NCBI GenBank assembly: GCA_017883485.1
Contig: JADGNM010000200.1
Location: 1 to 5,361 of the forward strand
Length of the DNA stretch: 5,361 nucleotides
Source: Methanosarcina sp.
GTDB lineage: Archaea > Halobacteriota > Methanosarcinia > Methanosarcinales > Methanosarcinaceae
Reading direction: 5' to 3'
Below are positions 4,833 through 5,361 of the stretch, piece after piece. The position numbers and the translations under genes are program-made. How positions within the stretch are numbered: the stretch's first letter is position 1; every line of letters begins with the position of its first letter. The notes under the pieces are model-generated. The model was not told where the DNA came from and searched no databases. It saw only the letters and a list, made by a program, of their open reading frames with translations.

Positions 4833-5018
4833 ATGGTTCACGGATTTAATCGCTTTTTCATGCGTGCTCGGAGAAGAAGGTTGTCTTTAGTTCATATAGT
4901 CGTTTTAGTAATAATTCTGTATTTATTGTTGCGGATTATTCTGTTACCGCTCTTATGGACTCTGTTTTTAATTGTTATCCTGATTATAATCTTGAAAGTA
5001 GTGCTGGAAAATATTTAA
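4833..5018 (+). CDS. Small hydrophobic membrane protein of unknown function (61 aa)
   Basis: The product has a short basic N-terminus (residues 1-17, with ARRRR at 12-16) followed by an almost wholly hydrophobic stretch rich in Ile, Leu and Val. It probably makes two membrane helices, about 18-33 and 37-57, broken by Arg34 and Pro39, or one long bent helix. The basic N-terminus should stay in the cytoplasm. There are no cysteines or catalytic motifs and I do not recognise a family. The gene starts 40 bases after tRNA-Arg on the same strand, so it may be transcribed together with it. It resembles in style the small membrane proteins found in toxin modules or as complex subunits, but nothing in the sequence proves this. 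The ribosome site and the clean hydrophobic pattern argue that it is real. Confidence 0.6.
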   Translation: MVHGFNRFFMRARRRRLSLVHIVVLVIILYLLLRIILLPLLWTLFLIVILIIILKVVLENI

Positions 5019-5022
5019 TAAA

Positions 5023-5028
5023 TTTTTT
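5023..5028 (+). terminator. T-tract, probable archaeal terminator of the tRNA/small membrane protein unit
   Basis: TTTTTT begins five bases after the TAA at 5016-5018, in an A+T-rich context. Archaeal transcription commonly ends at such T-runs without a hairpin, and none is visible here. Confidence 0.4.
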
Positions 5029-5193
5029 ATGTATCTCGAAAACTTGTACAATTTACTTGTTTCAATAATCTTATCGAAAAATCAGCAAATCAATTGATAA
5101 TCCAGGCATTTTTCATTGACCGACAATATTAAATTTCTAAATCCTTCATAATTTTAACGATTTGGATACAAAGGTTGTTGAGAAGTGTATCAC

Positions 5194-5361
5194 ATGCCAA
5201 AGATAAAGAAACGAAGACGAGGCACCGTAATTGTTGAAACTTCGAGAGGCATACTGGTGGTTGCTAGTGCTTCGATTCCAAAATCAGTGAATAAACCTGA
5301 AAATCTTAGATCTATCCAGTGGTCAATTAATTTTTCATTTAACACCGATTTTCGTCAAGTG
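5194..5361 (+). CDS. Unidentified gene, N-terminal 56 codons (runs off right edge)
   Basis: From ATG 5194 the frame stays open to the last base. The product begins with a basic segment (PKIKKRRR) and then GTVIVETSRGILVVAS, which looks like two beta strands and recalls the opening of small Nudix hydrolases (RRGTAIVE..GILVV from memory). The expected continuation towards a GG.ANPGES-type Nudix loop is not seen in the next 30 residues, which are rich in Ser and Asn, so the family call is weak. The ribosome site is poor (GAG at 5180-5182). A TATA-like stretch at 5127-5134 (TATTAAAT) could drive it with a leader of about 35-40 bases. It could be a divergent or damaged Nudix gene, or something else. 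Confidence 0.5.
   Translation, partial: MPKIKKRRRGTVIVETSRGILVVASASIPKSVNKPENLRSIQWSINFSFNTDFRQV

Noticed and set aside
5071..5100. Palindrome ATCAATTGAT (5089-5098) and TTATC/GATAA arms as an operator
   Set aside because: In DNA this rich in A and T such short dyads are expected by chance, and the site is not well placed relative to a clear promoter.

Overview
The window looks like a chromosomal segment from a methanogenic archaeon, most likely Methanosarcina or a close relative. This rests on archaeal-style TATA boxes, A+T-rich intergenic DNA around more G+C-rich genes, an archaeal tRNA without an encoded CCA end, arginine codons rich in AGG/AGA, and the kinds of proteins present. The genus is an inference; no marker gene settles it.

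Left flank (1-919): A+T-rich DNA without a convincing complete gene. The minus strand carries what looks like the first 13 codons of a transposase leaving the window at base 1. The rest holds a 47-codon open stretch on the minus strand without a start codon, two imperfect stem-loops (258-305 and 489-540), a short tandem repeat (541-574), and a TATA box plus palindrome just before the first plus-strand gene. Parts of 174-600 may be a dispersed Methanosarcina intergenic repeat.

Central operon (920-4563): two genes in tandem. The first (920-2892) would encode a protein of about 657 residues with an uncharacterised N-terminal two thirds and a C-terminal helical domain resembling DUF47/PhoU. It is broken twice as written: a one-base loss near 1345-1347 and an in-frame TGA at 2296. 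The second (2944-4563) is an intact 539-residue protein made of only the ATP-grasp and phosphohistidine domains of pyruvate phosphate dikinase (PPDK). The PEP/pyruvate barrel that normally follows is absent. The pair suggests an ATP-driven phosphohistidine relay whose acceptor is unknown, possibly linked to the PhoU-like partner. This is the most interesting content of the window.

Right flank (4564-5361): a perfect 26-base tandem repeat carrying a TATA-like element, three degenerate 21-22-base repeats, tRNA-Arg(CCG), a 61-residue very hydrophobic small membrane protein 40 bases downstream, a T-tract, and the start of another plus-strand gene that runs off the edge.
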